From the NCBI GenBank assembly GCA_902542325.1, contig CACBUE010000008.1, positions 1 through 58,429 on the forward strand: DNA of 58,429 bases. The letters run 5' to 3'. Within the stretch, counting starts at the first letter, position 1. Each line of letters opens with the position of its first letter. This DNA comes from an uncultured SAR86 cluster bacterium. GTDB taxonomy: Bacteria > Pseudomonadota > Gammaproteobacteria > Magnimaribacterales > Magnimaribacteraceae. Made by a program: the position numbers and the translations under genes. Under the pieces are notes generated by a model. The model had not been told where the DNA came from, made no database searches, and saw only the letters and a program-made list of their open reading frames with translations. Positions 17,418 to 27,466 of this stretch are shown in pieces.

Positions 17418-18433
17418 TAGAATTTAGATGAGTATTCAACCAGTTGATTAAGTTTTTCAATCCCACCGCCATCTTTTATACATTCATTGGCTAATATAAT
17501 ACCTGCTTCTAATGAGCTTGATACTTCAGAAACATATAGTGCAGCGCCTGCTGCCATCGAGATCATAGAAGAAGCTTCTTGATGTTTATTAACTAACGCC
17601 AGTTTAACGAGATTAAGACTTTCTTCTGGAGAATTCACTTGTAATCCATTAAGCGTAGAAGTTTTGAAATTAAAATCTTCGGGGTTAATAGTATACTCAG
17701 AGATATCTCCATCTTTCATCTCTATTACAAACGTTGGAGAGGCGATACTTATTTCATCCAAGCCATCTTCAGAGTGAATGATCATCGTATGTTCACTTCC
17801 CAATTCCTTTAATACATTTGTAATAGGCCTCATCCATTTCTTATCATAAACACCCATAACTTGTCTTTTAGCAGATGCGGGATTAGTCAATGGTCCGAGG
17901 ACATTGAAAATACTCTTTTGGGCAATTTCTTTTCTAGGACCAACAACATGCTTCATAGCACTATGGTGAGCTGGAGCAAACATGAATCCTAAGCCGATAT
18001 TTTTTATACAATCTGCCACTTCACTGGGTTTAAGTGTAAGAGGAACACCTGCTTGTTCAAGGAGATCAGCGCTACCACTGCTCCTTGTTGCTGACCTGTT
18101 TCCGTGTTTTGCGACTTTTGCACCACATTGACTTGCAACAAATGCAGAAGCTGTTGATACATTAAAAATACCAATTCCCGATCCTCCTGTGCCGCAAGTA
18201 TCTACTAAGTGAGTTAAATCAGTTTCGACTTTTGCAGAAAGTTCTCTCATTACTTCAACTGCACCAACTACTTCTTCAACCGTTTCTCCTTTCATGGATA
18301 AAGCTATTAAAAAAGCACCGATTTGAGCATCAGTAGCCTTACCTTCCAATATCTCAAACATAACAGAAGTTATTTCTTCTTTTTGCAGATCTTGATTTGA
18401 GACCACTTTGCTTATTCCTTCTTGTATATTCAT
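17417..18433 (-). CDS. trpD: Anthranilate phosphoribosyltransferase
   Basis: A 338-residue enzyme transferring phosphoribose to anthranilate. Motifs include VDTCGTGGSGIGIFNVSTA (PRPP site), KHGNRSATRSSGSADLLE, FMFAPAHHSAMKHV and NVLGPLTNPA. It overlaps trpG and trpC by one base each (TAATG type), giving tight translational coupling. It is a stand-alone protein without the TrpG fusion seen in enteric bacteria. Confidence 0.97.
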   Translation of the reverse strand: MNIQEGISKVVSNQDLQKEEITSVMFEILEGKATDAQIGAFLIALSMKGETVEEVVGAVEVMRELSAKVETDLTHLVDTCGTGGSGIGIFNVSTASAFVASQCGAKVAKHGNRSATRSSGSADLLEQAGVPLTLKPSEVADCIKNIGLGFMFAPAHHSAMKHVVGPRKEIAQKSIFNVLGPLTNPASAKRQVMGVYDKKWMRPITNVLKELGSEHTMIIHSEDGLDEISIASPTFVIEMKDGDISEYTINPEDFNFKTSTLNGLQVNSPEESLNLVKLALVNKHQEASSMISMAAGAALYVSEVSSSLEAGIILANECIKDGGGIEKLNQLVEYSSKF

Positions 18434-19002
18434 TATGCGTAAATATACAAAAAGTTTTTAAGAAGGGATTTGCCATGTTCAGTTGCGATGGATTCCGGAT
18501 GAAACTGTATTCCGGTAACTGGTTCTGAATTATGTTGAATAGCCATTATTGTTCCATCTTCAGATCTAGCGGTAATATCAAATTCTTTTGAAAGTGATGA
18601 CTCTTCAATAACAAGAGAATGGTATCTTGTAGCGAGAAATTCGTTTTCTACTGAAGAAAATATACCTTCTCCATTATGGCTAATCTTCGAAAGTTTTCCA
18701 TGCATAATCTCATTAGCTTTTATTATATTTGCACCATGTGCAGAACCAATAGATTGATGGCCTAGGCAAACACCTAAAATGGGTACTTTACCTGAAAATT
18801 CTTTAATCAAATCAACGGATATTCCAGCTTCTTTTGGTGTACAAGGGCCAGGAGATATAACAATATAATCTGGAGATTTCTTTTTAATTTCCTGAATGCT
18901 TATCTCATCATTCCTATATACCTCTACTTCTTGTGACATTTCGTAAAAGTATTGAACAAGGTTGTACGTAAAAGAATCATAGTTATCTATCATTAGTAAC
19001 AT
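18433..19002 (-). CDS. trpG: Anthranilate synthase glutamine amidotransferase subunit
   Basis: A 189-residue class I glutamine amidotransferase. Start MLLMIDNYDSFTYNLVQYF is typical, the catalytic Cys is in PILGVCLGHQSIG (about residue 78), and the His-Glu pair is in GIQFHPESIATEHG. It supplies ammonia to TrpE. As no separate pabA is in the window, it could also serve aminodeoxychorismate synthase, as in many bacteria; that is inference. Confidence 0.96.
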   Translation of the reverse strand: MLLMIDNYDSFTYNLVQYFYEMSQEVEVYRNDEISIQEIKKKSPDYIVISPGPCTPKEAGISVDLIKEFSGKVPILGVCLGHQSIGSAHGANIIKANEIMHGKLSKISHNGEGIFSSVENEFLATRYHSLVIEESSLSKEFDITARSEDGTIMAIQHNSEPVTGIQFHPESIATEHGKSLLKNFLYIYA

Positions 19003-19005
19003 ATC

Positions 19006-20448
19006 TCAACCTTCTAGTTTTTCCTGCACCATTTCTGCAGCTTTGAAAATAGCTCGACCTTTATTTAGTGATTCTTTCCATTCTAGATCCGGAACTGAGT
19101 CTGCAACCCAGCCACCTCCTGCCTGAATATAAAGTATTTCGTCTTTAATAACTGCTGTCCTGATTGCAATTGCCATATCCATATTACCCTGCCAAGAAAG
19201 GTATCCTATTGCTCCACCATAAATACCTCTTTTCACAGGCTCAAATTCATCAATGATCTCCATAGCTCTTATTTTAGGAGCACCTGAGACAGTTCCTGCA
19301 GGAAAAGTAGCCTTAAATAAATCAATGGCAGACAAGCCATTTTCCAATTCAGCTTCAACATTAGAAACCATGTGCATAACATGACTATATCTTTCTATCC
19401 CAAATTTTTCAGTAACATTTACAGTACCAGGTCTGGCAACTCGTCCTACATCGTTCCTTCCTAAATCAATTAACATGAGATGCTCCGCAATTTCTTTAGG
19501 ATCGTTAATCATATCTTCTTCCATAGCTATATCATCTGCATCATCTTTACCTCTTCTTCTAGTACCAGCTATTGGCCTGACCGTAACTTTATTGTCTTCA
19601 AGTCTTGCTAAAATTTCTGGAGAGGATCCCACTATATGAAAATCATGTAAGTTTAAGTAATACATATAAGGCGATGGATTTAATTGCCTAATAGATCTAT
19701 ACAAAGCTACCGGATCGGCCGTAAAAGGAAGAGACATACGCTGCGAACAAACAACTTGCATGATATCTCCCTCTTCGATATATTTTTTTGCTTTCTCTAC
19801 TGAATTTTTAAATTCGTCTTCGCCAAATCCAGATATGAAATCAGATTCATTTATAGTTTTTTCAGGTTTCTTGAAATCTTGAAATTTAAGAGGCTCTTTA
19901 AGTTTTTCTTCTAACTCATCTAATCGTCTCTCTGCAATATCTCGATCATTCTCACTATCAATTAATATAATCAAATGAAGTTTATTCTTTAGATTATCGA
20001 ATACAGCAACTTCTTCAGAGACCATGAATAAGGCATCCGGTGTCCCTAAAGAATCTGGAGGAACAGATTCGATCAATTTCTTTTCGATGTATCTGACACA
20101 ATCATATGAAAAATAACCTACAAGACCACCATTAAACTTTGGTAAATTTCTATCTTCTTCAAGTGTGTAGCTTTTCTGTAGCTGATCTAAATAATCTAAG
20201 GGATCATCTGCAGTTATAGTCTCAATTTGTTTACCATCCTGAAGAATTACAACTTCATTTTTTATAACCTTTATTAATCGCCTAGCTTTTAAGCCGATAA
20301 GAGAGTATCTAGCCCACTTATCTCCGCCTTCAACCGACTCAAATAAGTAGCTATAGGAACAATTGGCTAATTTTCTGTAAACACTAAGAGGAGTCTCCAT
20401 ATCAGCTAAGATTTCGCGAGAAATTGGAATTTTTTTTTGTATATCCAC
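19006..20448 (-). CDS. trpE: Anthranilate synthase component I
   Basis: A 480-residue chorismate-using enzyme that starts tryptophan synthesis. The N-terminal YSYLFESVEGGDKWARYS matches the tryptophan feedback site (L-x-ES). The catalytic domain has GSSPEILAR, RPIAGTRRRGKD, LIDLGRNDVGRV, ATFPAGTVSGAPKIRAME and GGAIGYLSW. It is separated from rpe by only four bases and no leader peptide or attenuator fits upstream, so enzyme feedback is the only control visible here. Confidence 0.97.
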   Translation of the reverse strand: MDIQKKIPISREILADMETPLSVYRKLANCSYSYLFESVEGGDKWARYSLIGLKARRLIKVIKNEVVILQDGKQIETITADDPLDYLDQLQKSYTLEEDRNLPKFNGGLVGYFSYDCVRYIEKKLIESVPPDSLGTPDALFMVSEEVAVFDNLKNKLHLIILIDSENDRDIAERRLDELEEKLKEPLKFQDFKKPEKTINESDFISGFGEDEFKNSVEKAKKYIEEGDIMQVVCSQRMSLPFTADPVALYRSIRQLNPSPYMYYLNLHDFHIVGSSPEILARLEDNKVTVRPIAGTRRRGKDDADDIAMEEDMINDPKEIAEHLMLIDLGRNDVGRVARPGTVNVTEKFGIERYSHVMHMVSNVEAELENGLSAIDLFKATFPAGTVSGAPKIRAMEIIDEFEPVKRGIYGGAIGYLSWQGNMDMAIAIRTAVIKDEILYIQAGGGWVADSVPDLEWKESLNKGRAIFKAAEMVQEKLEG

Positions 20449-20452
20449 TATC

Positions 20453-21127
20453 TTAGAGAGCTTCTAAAGAGGATCTCATTTGTTTAATTATCTTAGAATA
20501 GTCTTCTTGATTAAAAATAGCTGATCCAGCAACAAAAGTATCGGCACCTGCTTCAGCTACTGCAGCAATATTTTCTAAGTTAATTCCACCATCAACCTCA
20601 AGTCTTATATCTAGATTTTTCTTATCAATCGTATCTCTTACTTTTGTGACTTTGGTAAGTACAGAATCAATAAATTTTTGTCCTCCAAAACCGGGGTTAA
20701 CAGACATTAGTAGAATCATATCTAATTTATCGATTGACTCCTCAATTAAACTCAGCGGAGTTGCAGGATTGAGAACTAAGCCAGCTTTACAATCATGACT
20801 TTTGATGAGTTCTATTGACCTATCTATATGATCAGTAGCTTCAGGGTGAAAAGTAATATAAGTTGATCCTGCTTTTGCAAAACTCTCTATTAAACTATCC
20901 ACTGGTTTGACCATCAAATGAGTGTCTATAGGTGCTTTGATTCCATAATCTCGCAGTGCCTTACATACCATAGGCCCTATAGTTAGATTGGGCACATAGT
21001 GGTTGTCCATAACATCAAAATGAATCCAGTCAGCACCAGAATTTAAGACACTCTTAGATTCTTCGCCTAGGCGAGCAAAGTCTGCTGACAAGATAGAAGG
21101 CGCAATTATGTATTCTTTAGTTGTCAT
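20453..21127 (-). CDS. rpe: Ribulose-phosphate 3-epimerase
   Basis: A 224-residue TIM-barrel metal-dependent epimerase of the pentose phosphate pathway. Motifs are [49 protein letters not shown] and [12 protein letters not shown], with metal-binding His and Asp in place. It stands between murU and trpE. In pseudomonads rpe is followed by gph and then trpE; gph is absent here. Confidence 0.97.
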   Translation of the reverse strand: MTTKEYIIAPSILSADFARLGEESKSVLNSGADWIHFDVMDNHYVPNLTIGPMVCKALRDYGIKAPIDTHLMVKPVDSLIESFAKAGSTYITFHPEATDHIDRSIELIKSHDCKAGLVLNPATPLSLIEESIDKLDMILLMSVNPGFGGQKFIDSVLTKVTKVRDTIDKKNLDIRLEVDGGINLENIAAVAEAGADTFVAGSAIFNQEDYSKIIKQMRSSLEAL

Positions 21128-21139
21128 TAGGATGCAAGT

Positions 21140-21805
21140 TTACTCCTCGCTCAGTAAACCGTCTAATCTTTCAACATCTTCTAGGGTATTGAGATTCTCG
21201 TACCTGCCCTCAAAGATCTCACCTGAAATAAGATTATTTAAAGAAGCTGGTTTTAGAATATCATTCCAAAGTTGCAGAGGTCCTAGCTTAGACAAACTAA
21301 ACAAATCTGGTGAAACGATCATTATTCCGGAGAAAGTATATTTATTTTCTTCTAGGTCAGACCTAACATAACCATCGATAAGTGAAACATCTCCTTTTCG
21401 ATTGCTCTCAGGATTAGGAATAAGAATCATATGCGCCAAGAAATCATCCTTAAGCTCTAAATTATTAAAATTAAAATCTGTCCATATATCTGAGCTAAGA
21501 ACAAAAAAAGGTTCCTCGAAGTGATGTATAGCATTTTGTATTCCGCCCCCCGTGCCCAATAGTTCTTTTTCTAGGGAATAGGAAATCTTGAGCCCATAAT
21601 CTGAGCCATCTCCAAGTAAGTTCACTATCTTTTCAGCTCGATGGTGAAGATTAATAACAATTTCTTCAATATTGGTATTTTTTAAGGTCTTAATTATCCT
21701 TTCAATCAAGGAAACTCCGCCAACTTTTACCAATGGCTTGGGATTATCCTCAGTAAATGGAAGAAGTCTTTTGCCCTTCCCTGCTGCAAGTAAAAATGCT
21801 TTCAT
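21140..21805 (-). CDS. murU: N-acetylmuramate-1-phosphate uridylyltransferase
   Basis: A 221-residue nucleotidyltransferase with the N-terminal AAGKGKRLLPFTEDNPKPLV signature and LLGTGGGIQNAI. It overlaps by four bases with an upstream AmgK-type kinase and the pair lies next to lptD, the gene order of the Pseudomonas MurNAc recycling route, in which AmgK phosphorylates MurNAc and MurU makes UDP-MurNAc. The family alone would also fit other sugar nucleotidyltransferases, so the name rests on context. Confidence 0.85.
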   Translation of the reverse strand: MKAFLLAAGKGKRLLPFTEDNPKPLVKVGGVSLIERIIKTLKNTNIEEIVINLHHRAEKIVNLLGDGSDYGLKISYSLEKELLGTGGGIQNAIHHFEEPFFVLSSDIWTDFNFNNLELKDDFLAHMILIPNPESNRKGDVSLIDGYVRSDLEENKYTFSGIMIVSPDLFSLSKLGPLQLWNDILKPASLNNLISGEIFEGRYENLNTLEDVERLDGLLSEE

Positions 21806-22815
21806 TGAATATTTCTTAAAGTTTTATTGAGCTTCGGTTCAACTTTTTCTGTTAAAAAGTTAGCCAATTCTTTCAGAGAAGCATATTTTTCTAGGTCTAC
21901 TTGAAGAAATCTTAGAGTCTGTTTTAAATCCTTAAGTCTAAAAGATTTTTTATCTCTAAGGTGTAATCTTGATAGTGTTCCTAAAATCCTAAACTGGCGT
22001 TGGAAACCAGCAAAATCTAAATCCTTTTCAAGGTCTGAGAGTTTTAACTCTTCTAATTTGTTGCCTTTGATACCTTCCATATAGAATTTAAGATAATTTA
22101 GTAAATCTTCATGACACAATGGGTTTTCTATATCTTTTAAAATCGACACAAGATCTATGGCATAAGGTCCTAAGCATAAATCTTGGAAATCTAATATTCC
22201 AATTTCATTTTTTTCTAAAAGCATAAGGTTTCGGAATTCAAAATCAAAATGACACATTACATGAGATTGTTGTGAACACTCTCTAGCTATTAGCTCCCAA
22301 CTATCATCTAGTGTTTTTTTATCATTATTAGAATAGTCTAATTCTAAAAAACCCACAAAAAACCACTCTTCAAAAAGACGCATTTGCTGTTTCAACATCT
22401 TCGGCGTAAGCTTGAGGAGGTCAGCAGGTGGTTTAATTTCTTGAAGTTGATGGATTTTTTGTAATGATTTTTTAAAAAGGAACTCTTTATTTTCTTCATT
22501 TATTTCCAGTTGAACGACTTTGTCACCGAAATCCTCTAAAATCATAAAACCTTTAAGATGATCAGAAGCTTCTACTTTGGGTACTTTAATACCATTTTTT
22601 CTCAGAAAATTTGAATGAATTTCAAATAATTCGTTTTGTTTAGAATTAGGCTCTGATATCACACCTATTTTTGTTCCTGTATCGGTCTGAATCCTGAAAT
22701 AATGCCTCAGACTTGCTTGCTCTCTTAGAGGCTGCAAGCTTTCAATATTTTTAAATCCTAAACTTGATCCTTGCAATAAGGCCCAATCTAACAAGTTATC
22801 TTTCATCTCTGTCAT
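21802..22815 (-). CDS. amgK: Anomeric MurNAc/GlcNAc kinase (AmgK-type)
   Basis: A 337-residue aminoglycoside-phosphotransferase-fold kinase. The catalytic loop is CHFDFEFRNLML (H-x-D-x4-N) and the metal motif ILDFQDLCLGP follows. With murU it would return cell-wall MurNAc directly to UDP-MurNAc. The start is ATG at 22815 (MTEMKDN), or possibly the ATG at 22806. A perfect TATAAT on the minus strand (22819-22824) lies just before the start, which would give a leaderless or nearly leaderless transcript; no good -35 is seen. It is divergent from lptD. Confidence 0.85.
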   Translation of the reverse strand: MTEMKDNLLDWALLQGSSLGFKNIESLQPLREQASLRHYFRIQTDTGTKIGVISEPNSKQNELFEIHSNFLRKNGIKVPKVEASDHLKGFMILEDFGDKVVQLEINEENKEFLFKKSLQKIHQLQEIKPPADLLKLTPKMLKQQMRLFEEWFFVGFLELDYSNNDKKTLDDSWELIARECSQQSHVMCHFDFEFRNLMLLEKNEIGILDFQDLCLGPYAIDLVSILKDIENPLCHEDLLNYLKFYMEGIKGNKLEELKLSDLEKDLDFAGFQRQFRILGTLSRLHLRDKKSFRLKDLKQTLRFLQVDLEKYASLKELANFLTEKVEPKLNKTLRNIQ

Positions 22816-22902
22816 AATATTATAGTAATCTGAAGAGGTCTTCCTTTATGATCTCAACAAGTTTATGGAACAATCACTACCAAAAATACTCTAATTTGTA
22901 CT

Positions 22903-25116
22903 ATGTCTAAAAAGTACTCCTTTATTTTATTAATAATCGTTTCATCTATGGTTATTTTTTCAAACCTCTTGAAGGGAAATGAAGACAAAACTCTTAAGAT
23001 AAATTCTATTGACGCAGAAGTTATAGAATCTTTAGATCAGGAAATTCTCAGTTTAACGGGCAATGTTGTTATTAAAACTGATATTGTTCAATTATGGTCA
23101 GATAAAGCAATTTACGACCGTGAAAACCAAACCATACAGCTTGAAGGAAATATCAAGGCCTTATCTAAAAACCTTTCTATTGAAGCTCAAAATATGGAAG
23201 CTGATTTTATTGATAATGAGTTCTACCTCTCAAGCTCTAGTTTTAACTTTATGGAAAGAGGATTTGGCGAAGCTCAATTTATAAATCTTAAGTTTAATGG
23301 CAATATAGACTTACTAAATATTTCAATTACAAGTTGTAAAAAGGAAGACCTATCTTGGAATTTAAATTCCGAGAGAATAACAATTCTTGAAGATAGAAAG
23401 AATGCTGTTATTAAAGACGTGACAATTGAAGTTAATGAGATACCAATCTTTTATTTGCCTTATGCAAGGACAGCAATAGGAAAAGAAAAATTCTCTGGGT
23501 TTTTAGCACCATCTATTAAACAAGGTAAAGATGGGCTAGATCTATCAGTGCCTTACTTTTTTAGTTTAGCTCCAAATTACGATTTAACAATCTCACCACG
23601 ATATATAGAAAAAAGAGGATCAGGGATCAGTTCCGAAGGAAGGTTTCTTTCTCAAGATTCTGAGGGTCTTATAGCATTCTCATATTTTATTAATGATAGA
23701 AAGTTTCTAGATCTAACTGGAGAAAATAAAAAAAGGTGGGCAACAAAAGTACACAGTCAAACAAATTTAGGCTCTAACCTTTACCTCAGCATTAGTACTG
23801 AACACGTAAGCGATAATCTATACTTTGAAGACTTAAATGATGATATCTTAGGAACTCAACAAAAGGATTTCTTGAAGAGAAATCTCTACGTCGGCCTCAA
23901 TACAAAAAATTTGAAAATAATAGGTAGATTGAAGCAATTTCATAATTTAAATCCTTTTTCTTCCAATGAATATAAAACTCAACCTCGCTTGAATCTTGAG
24001 TATCAAGGAAATCTCTTCGGTATGTCCGCAAGGTTAGTAACCGATTATGCGAAATTTTCATTTGATGAAAAATTTAATCCTTTAAATAAAGAGCCAGACG
24101 TAAAGAGAATATACATCGAACCCTCATTATCGTTTGAAAAAGGCAATGGATCTTCACTAACTTCATTCAAAGCCGGAAGAAGAGAAACAGAATACCAAAC
24201 TAAATTGGATCCTATTGATAACTCATACAACTGGGCTGAACTTAGTTATAGAATTTATATGGAAAAGAAATCAAAAAATCAATTTCATAGTCTAACTCCG
24301 ATATTTAAGTATGTTTACATTGATGGAGAAAATAATTACGAGAAAGGGATAGATTCAAAACTTCAAAATTTAAACTTTGATACTTTATTTAAAAGGAACT
24401 GGTACTCTGGTTCAGACTTTTTTTTAGAGCAAAGTAGATTAATTCTTGGTTTTGAACATAATTTTTATAATGCCAGTAATGGTAATGAAAGATATTTCTC
24501 TTTAGGAAGAGCATTGTTTAGTGATAATGAAAATAGTCTTAATAATAAGGGTTCAAAAAAATCTTCTATTGTTACTGAGTTCAAAGCCGACATATCAAGT
24601 CATCTGAAAATCAATAGTTCATTAGAGTTTGATTCTGACTTGGAAAAAATATCTAGAGGAAGTTTAGGAATCGTTTATGAAAAAGAAGAAAGAAAAAACA
24701 TACAATTAAGATCTATATATAAGAGAGACCCAAAATATCTTAATTTAATAAGTGGTTGGTCTGATGACGGATTGCCTATAAATCAAATTGAACTAATTTC
24801 TCAGTGGGAACTTTCAAGTAAATTTTTAGCCTTTGGAAAAATCTCCAGAGATTATGAAAAAAATTATTCAAGAGATCTATCCTATGGCATAGAGTATGCC
24901 AATTGTTGTTTAAAATTAGGCTTAATGAAAAGAAAATGGCTCGATCAAAATTACTATCCTTTTTTTGGAATGAATAAAGAAGATATTAATTTATTTGAAA
25001 ATAGTCCTTTTACCGAAAGAGAAAGGGATAATATTTATTTATTCTTTGAGCTAACTGAATTAGGTAGATTTGGAAAGAGGATATCAGAAGTTTTAAGTTC
25101 TAGACGATTTCAGTAA
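22903..25116 (+). CDS. lptD: LPS-assembly outer membrane protein LptD
   Basis: A 737-residue outer membrane beta-barrel that inserts lipopolysaccharide. An N-terminal hydrophobic signal (residues 5-23) precedes the OstA/LptA-like beta-jellyroll (about 35-140), then the barrel starting near the conserved PYARTAIGKEKFSGFLAPS. Only three Cys are present: C145 and the adjacent pair C668-C669. E. coli LptD has four; the first, near the mature N-terminus, is missing. It leads the lptD-surA-pdxA-rsmA-apaH-cca run, and SurA is its chaperone. Confidence 0.93.
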   Translation: MSKKYSFILLIIVSSMVIFSNLLKGNEDKTLKINSIDAEVIESLDQEILSLTGNVVIKTDIVQLWSDKAIYDRENQTIQLEGNIKALSKNLSIEAQNMEADFIDNEFYLSSSSFNFMERGFGEAQFINLKFNGNIDLLNISITSCKKEDLSWNLNSERITILEDRKNAVIKDVTIEVNEIPIFYLPYARTAIGKEKFSGFLAPSIKQGKDGLDLSVPYFFSLAPNYDLTISPRYIEKRGSGISSEGRFLSQDSEGLIAFSYFINDRKFLDLTGENKKRWATKVHSQTNLGSNLYLSISTEHVSDNLYFEDLNDDILGTQQKDFLKRNLYVGLNTKNLKIIGRLKQFHNLNPFSSNEYKTQPRLNLEYQGNLFGMSARLVTDYAKFSFDEKFNPLNKEPDVKRIYIEPSLSFEKGNGSSLTSFKAGRRETEYQTKLDPIDNSYNWAELSYRIYMEKKSKNQFHSLTPIFKYVYIDGENNYEKGIDSKLQNLNFDTLFKRNWYSGSDFFLEQSRLILGFEHNFYNASNGNERYFSLGRALFSDNENSLNNKGSKKSSIVTEFKADISSHLKINSSLEFDSDLEKISRGSLGIVYEKEERKNIQLRSIYKRDPKYLNLISGWSDDGLPINQIELISQWELSSKFLAFGKISRDYEKNYSRDLSYGIEYANCCLKLGLMKRKWLDQNYYPFFGMNKEDINLFENSPFTERERDNIYLFFELTELGRFGKRISEVLSSRRFQ

Positions 25117-25151
25117 TTGCAACAACTGGAAAAAAGAAGACAATAGTAAAT

Positions 25152-26471
25152 ATGGATCTAACAAAAAAACTTTTAATCAAGATTTCAATTAAGAAAAGGA
25201 TAGTCTTTATCCTGCTAGGTTTTCTGATATCTACAAATACATATACGAAAATTGAGTTGATCGATAGAGTCGTAGCTGTTGTAGATTCAGGCGTAATTAT
25301 GGAATCTCAGCTAAATTCTAGAGTTGAAGAAATACTTATAAGATTAAAAAATGATAAAGCCGAACTGCCTCCTTTAAACCTCTTGGAAGAGCAAGTTTTA
25401 GATAGATTAATCATTGAAGAAATACAACTTCAGCTAGCGGACAGGGCCGGCATAAAAATTAGTGATTCAGAGCTCAATCAAACTCTTTCCAGGGTTTCAT
25501 CACAAAATAATCTCAGTTTGGAAGAATTCAGACTGAAGCTAGAGGCAGAAGGAACTTCTTACAAATCCTTCAGGGATACTATAAAGAAAGAACTAATAAT
25601 CCAAAGAGTGCAAAGAGGTAAGGTTGGAGCAAAGATAGATATCTCTGAACAGGAACTCGAAAATTTTATTAATTCCGAAGAAGGCAGAACCCAGCTAGCC
25701 GAGCAATACAATGTTCAACATATCCTCCTATCTGTTAAAAGTGGTTTATCGGAAATAGAAATAGAAGCGATAGAAAATGAAGCAGTTTCATTATTAGAAA
25801 GACTTGAAAATGGAGAAAGTTTTGAAAAGCTTGCCGCATCTTACTCTGCAGGACAAAAGGCTCTGGAGGGTGGTTTCCTTGGCTGGAGAACCTCCGCAGA
25901 ATTACCAAGTCTTTTTGCTGAAGTAGTATCAGGACTAACAGTTGGAGAAGTAGCGCAACTAGTAAGGAGTGGAGCTGGGTTCCATATACTTAAATTAACT
26001 GATAAAAGAGGAAATACTGTTAAATTCCTTGATCAAACTCTAGCAAGGCATATTCTTGTCCAGCCCTCTGAAATAAGAACAGAGAATCAAGCTGAAGTAC
26101 TTATCAATGATATCTACAAGAGATTAAAAGAAGGAGAAGATTTTAAACAACTTGCCCGACAATTCTCTGAGGATCCTGGGTCAAAAATGGACGGGGGTGA
26201 GTTGGGTTGGAGTAATCCTGGAGATTATGATCCTGCATTTGAAATGACTTTAAATGCAACTGAAATAGGTCAGCTATCCGAACCTGTTAAGTCTTCTTTT
26301 GGATGGCATATCATTGAGGTCATGGATCGAAGAAATGAGGACGTAAGTCAAGAAGAACAAAAAAATAGGGCCTATCAAATAATTTTTAAAAGAAAATTTG
26401 ATCAAGAACTACAAAGTACTCTAATAGAACTAAGAGCAGAGGCTTATGTAGATATAAAACTAACCTCATGA
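25152..26471 (+). CDS. surA: Periplasmic chaperone / peptidyl-prolyl isomerase SurA
   Basis: A 439-residue protein with an N-terminal membrane-crossing signal preceded by a basic, Lys-rich stretch. The SurA N domain begins IELIDRVVAVVDSGVIMESQL. Two parvulin domains follow, each with a QHILLSVK or RHILVQPS start and an FG-HI-like end (GAGFHILKL, SFGWHIIEV). SurA escorts outer membrane proteins including LptD. It overlaps pdxA by four bases. Confidence 0.95.
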   Translation: MDLTKKLLIKISIKKRIVFILLGFLISTNTYTKIELIDRVVAVVDSGVIMESQLNSRVEEILIRLKNDKAELPPLNLLEEQVLDRLIIEEIQLQLADRAGIKISDSELNQTLSRVSSQNNLSLEEFRLKLEAEGTSYKSFRDTIKKELIIQRVQRGKVGAKIDISEQELENFINSEEGRTQLAEQYNVQHILLSVKSGLSEIEIEAIENEAVSLLERLENGESFEKLAASYSAGQKALEGGFLGWRTSAELPSLFAEVVSGLTVGEVAQLVRSGAGFHILKLTDKRGNTVKFLDQTLARHILVQPSEIRTENQAEVLINDIYKRLKEGEDFKQLARQFSEDPGSKMDGGELGWSNPGDYDPAFEMTLNATEIGQLSEPVKSSFGWHIIEVMDRRNEDVSQEEQKNRAYQIIFKRKFDQELQSTLIELRAEAYVDIKLTS

Positions 26472-27466
26472 CCAAAATTGCTGTCTCTTCTGGAGATCCA
26501 GCTGGTATAGGTCCCGATATCTGCATTAAAGCTTTTGGTCAAAAGAAATCCCTAGCCTATAAACCAGTAATTTTTGGAAATATAGATCTCTTGAAAGAAA
26601 GAGCTGACGAAATCAAGATTAAGGTTGATGTAAAGGAATACAGCGGTGAAGATTCAAACTCTCTAACTCATGAATCTTTATGGGTAGTAGATAGACCTAT
26701 GAGCTCTGAAGTAAAATCAGGTAGTCCTGAACCAAGCACAGCTAAATACATAATGTCTATTTTCAAAGAGTCAGTTAAAAAAACTATATCAAAGGAATTC
26801 AATGCGGTAGTAACGTGTCCAATAAATAAAGAATTAATGAATGAAGGAGGCGTATCATTTACTGGCCACACTGAAGAACTAGCAAGTCTTGGTAATACCA
26901 AGGACGTTGTAATGATGTTAGCTAATGAGAAAATCAAGATAGCATTAGCTACAACTCATCTACCTCTCAGTGAAGTTCCCTCTCATATAAATGAAGATCT
27001 TCTTATCAACACGATATCTATAATTAATCAGTCTCTGAAAAATCACTGGAAATTGGAAAATCCAATTATCAAAGTGCTCGGTTTGAATCCTCATGCCGGA
27101 GATGGAGGTTATTTAGGTAGAGAAGAAAAAGATATTATTGGCCCAACTTTGGACAAATTAAGAGAGACAGGTCTAGAAATAATAGGTCCAGTTTCTGCAG
27201 ATACAGCCTTCGTCGAGTTAGATAAAACTGAAAAGGCAGATGCTTTTCTTGCAATGTTCCATGATCAAGGACTTCCAGTAATTAAAACTATGGGTTTCGG
27301 TGAGACTGTTAATATCACTTTAGGACTACCATTCATACGCACTTCTGTGGATCATGGTACTGCATATGATAAGACTGGAACTGGTCAGGCTGATGAATCA
27401 AGTCTTCTTGCAGCAACAGAAATGGCATGTTCAATGAGCAAAAGATCTGAGAATGCCAAAAGCTAA
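26468..27466 (+). CDS. pdxA: 4-hydroxythreonine-4-phosphate dehydrogenase
   Basis: A 332-residue NAD-dependent enzyme of pyridoxal phosphate synthesis. Visible motifs are SSGDPAGIGPDICIKAF, TCPINKELMNEGGVSFTGHTE, the metal His in NPHAGDGGYLGREE and AMFHDQGLPVIKTMGF. The reading frame overlaps rsmA by 14 bases. Confidence 0.96.
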   Translation: MTKIAVSSGDPAGIGPDICIKAFGQKKSLAYKPVIFGNIDLLKERADEIKIKVDVKEYSGEDSNSLTHESLWVVDRPMSSEVKSGSPEPSTAKYIMSIFKESVKKTISKEFNAVVTCPINKELMNEGGVSFTGHTEELASLGNTKDVVMMLANEKIKIALATTHLPLSEVPSHINEDLLINTISIINQSLKNHWKLENPIIKVLGLNPHAGDGGYLGREEKDIIGPTLDKLRETGLEIIGPVSADTAFVELDKTEKADAFLAMFHDQGLPVIKTMGFGETVNITLGLPFIRTSVDHGTAYDKTGTGQADESSLLAATEMACSMSKRSENAKS

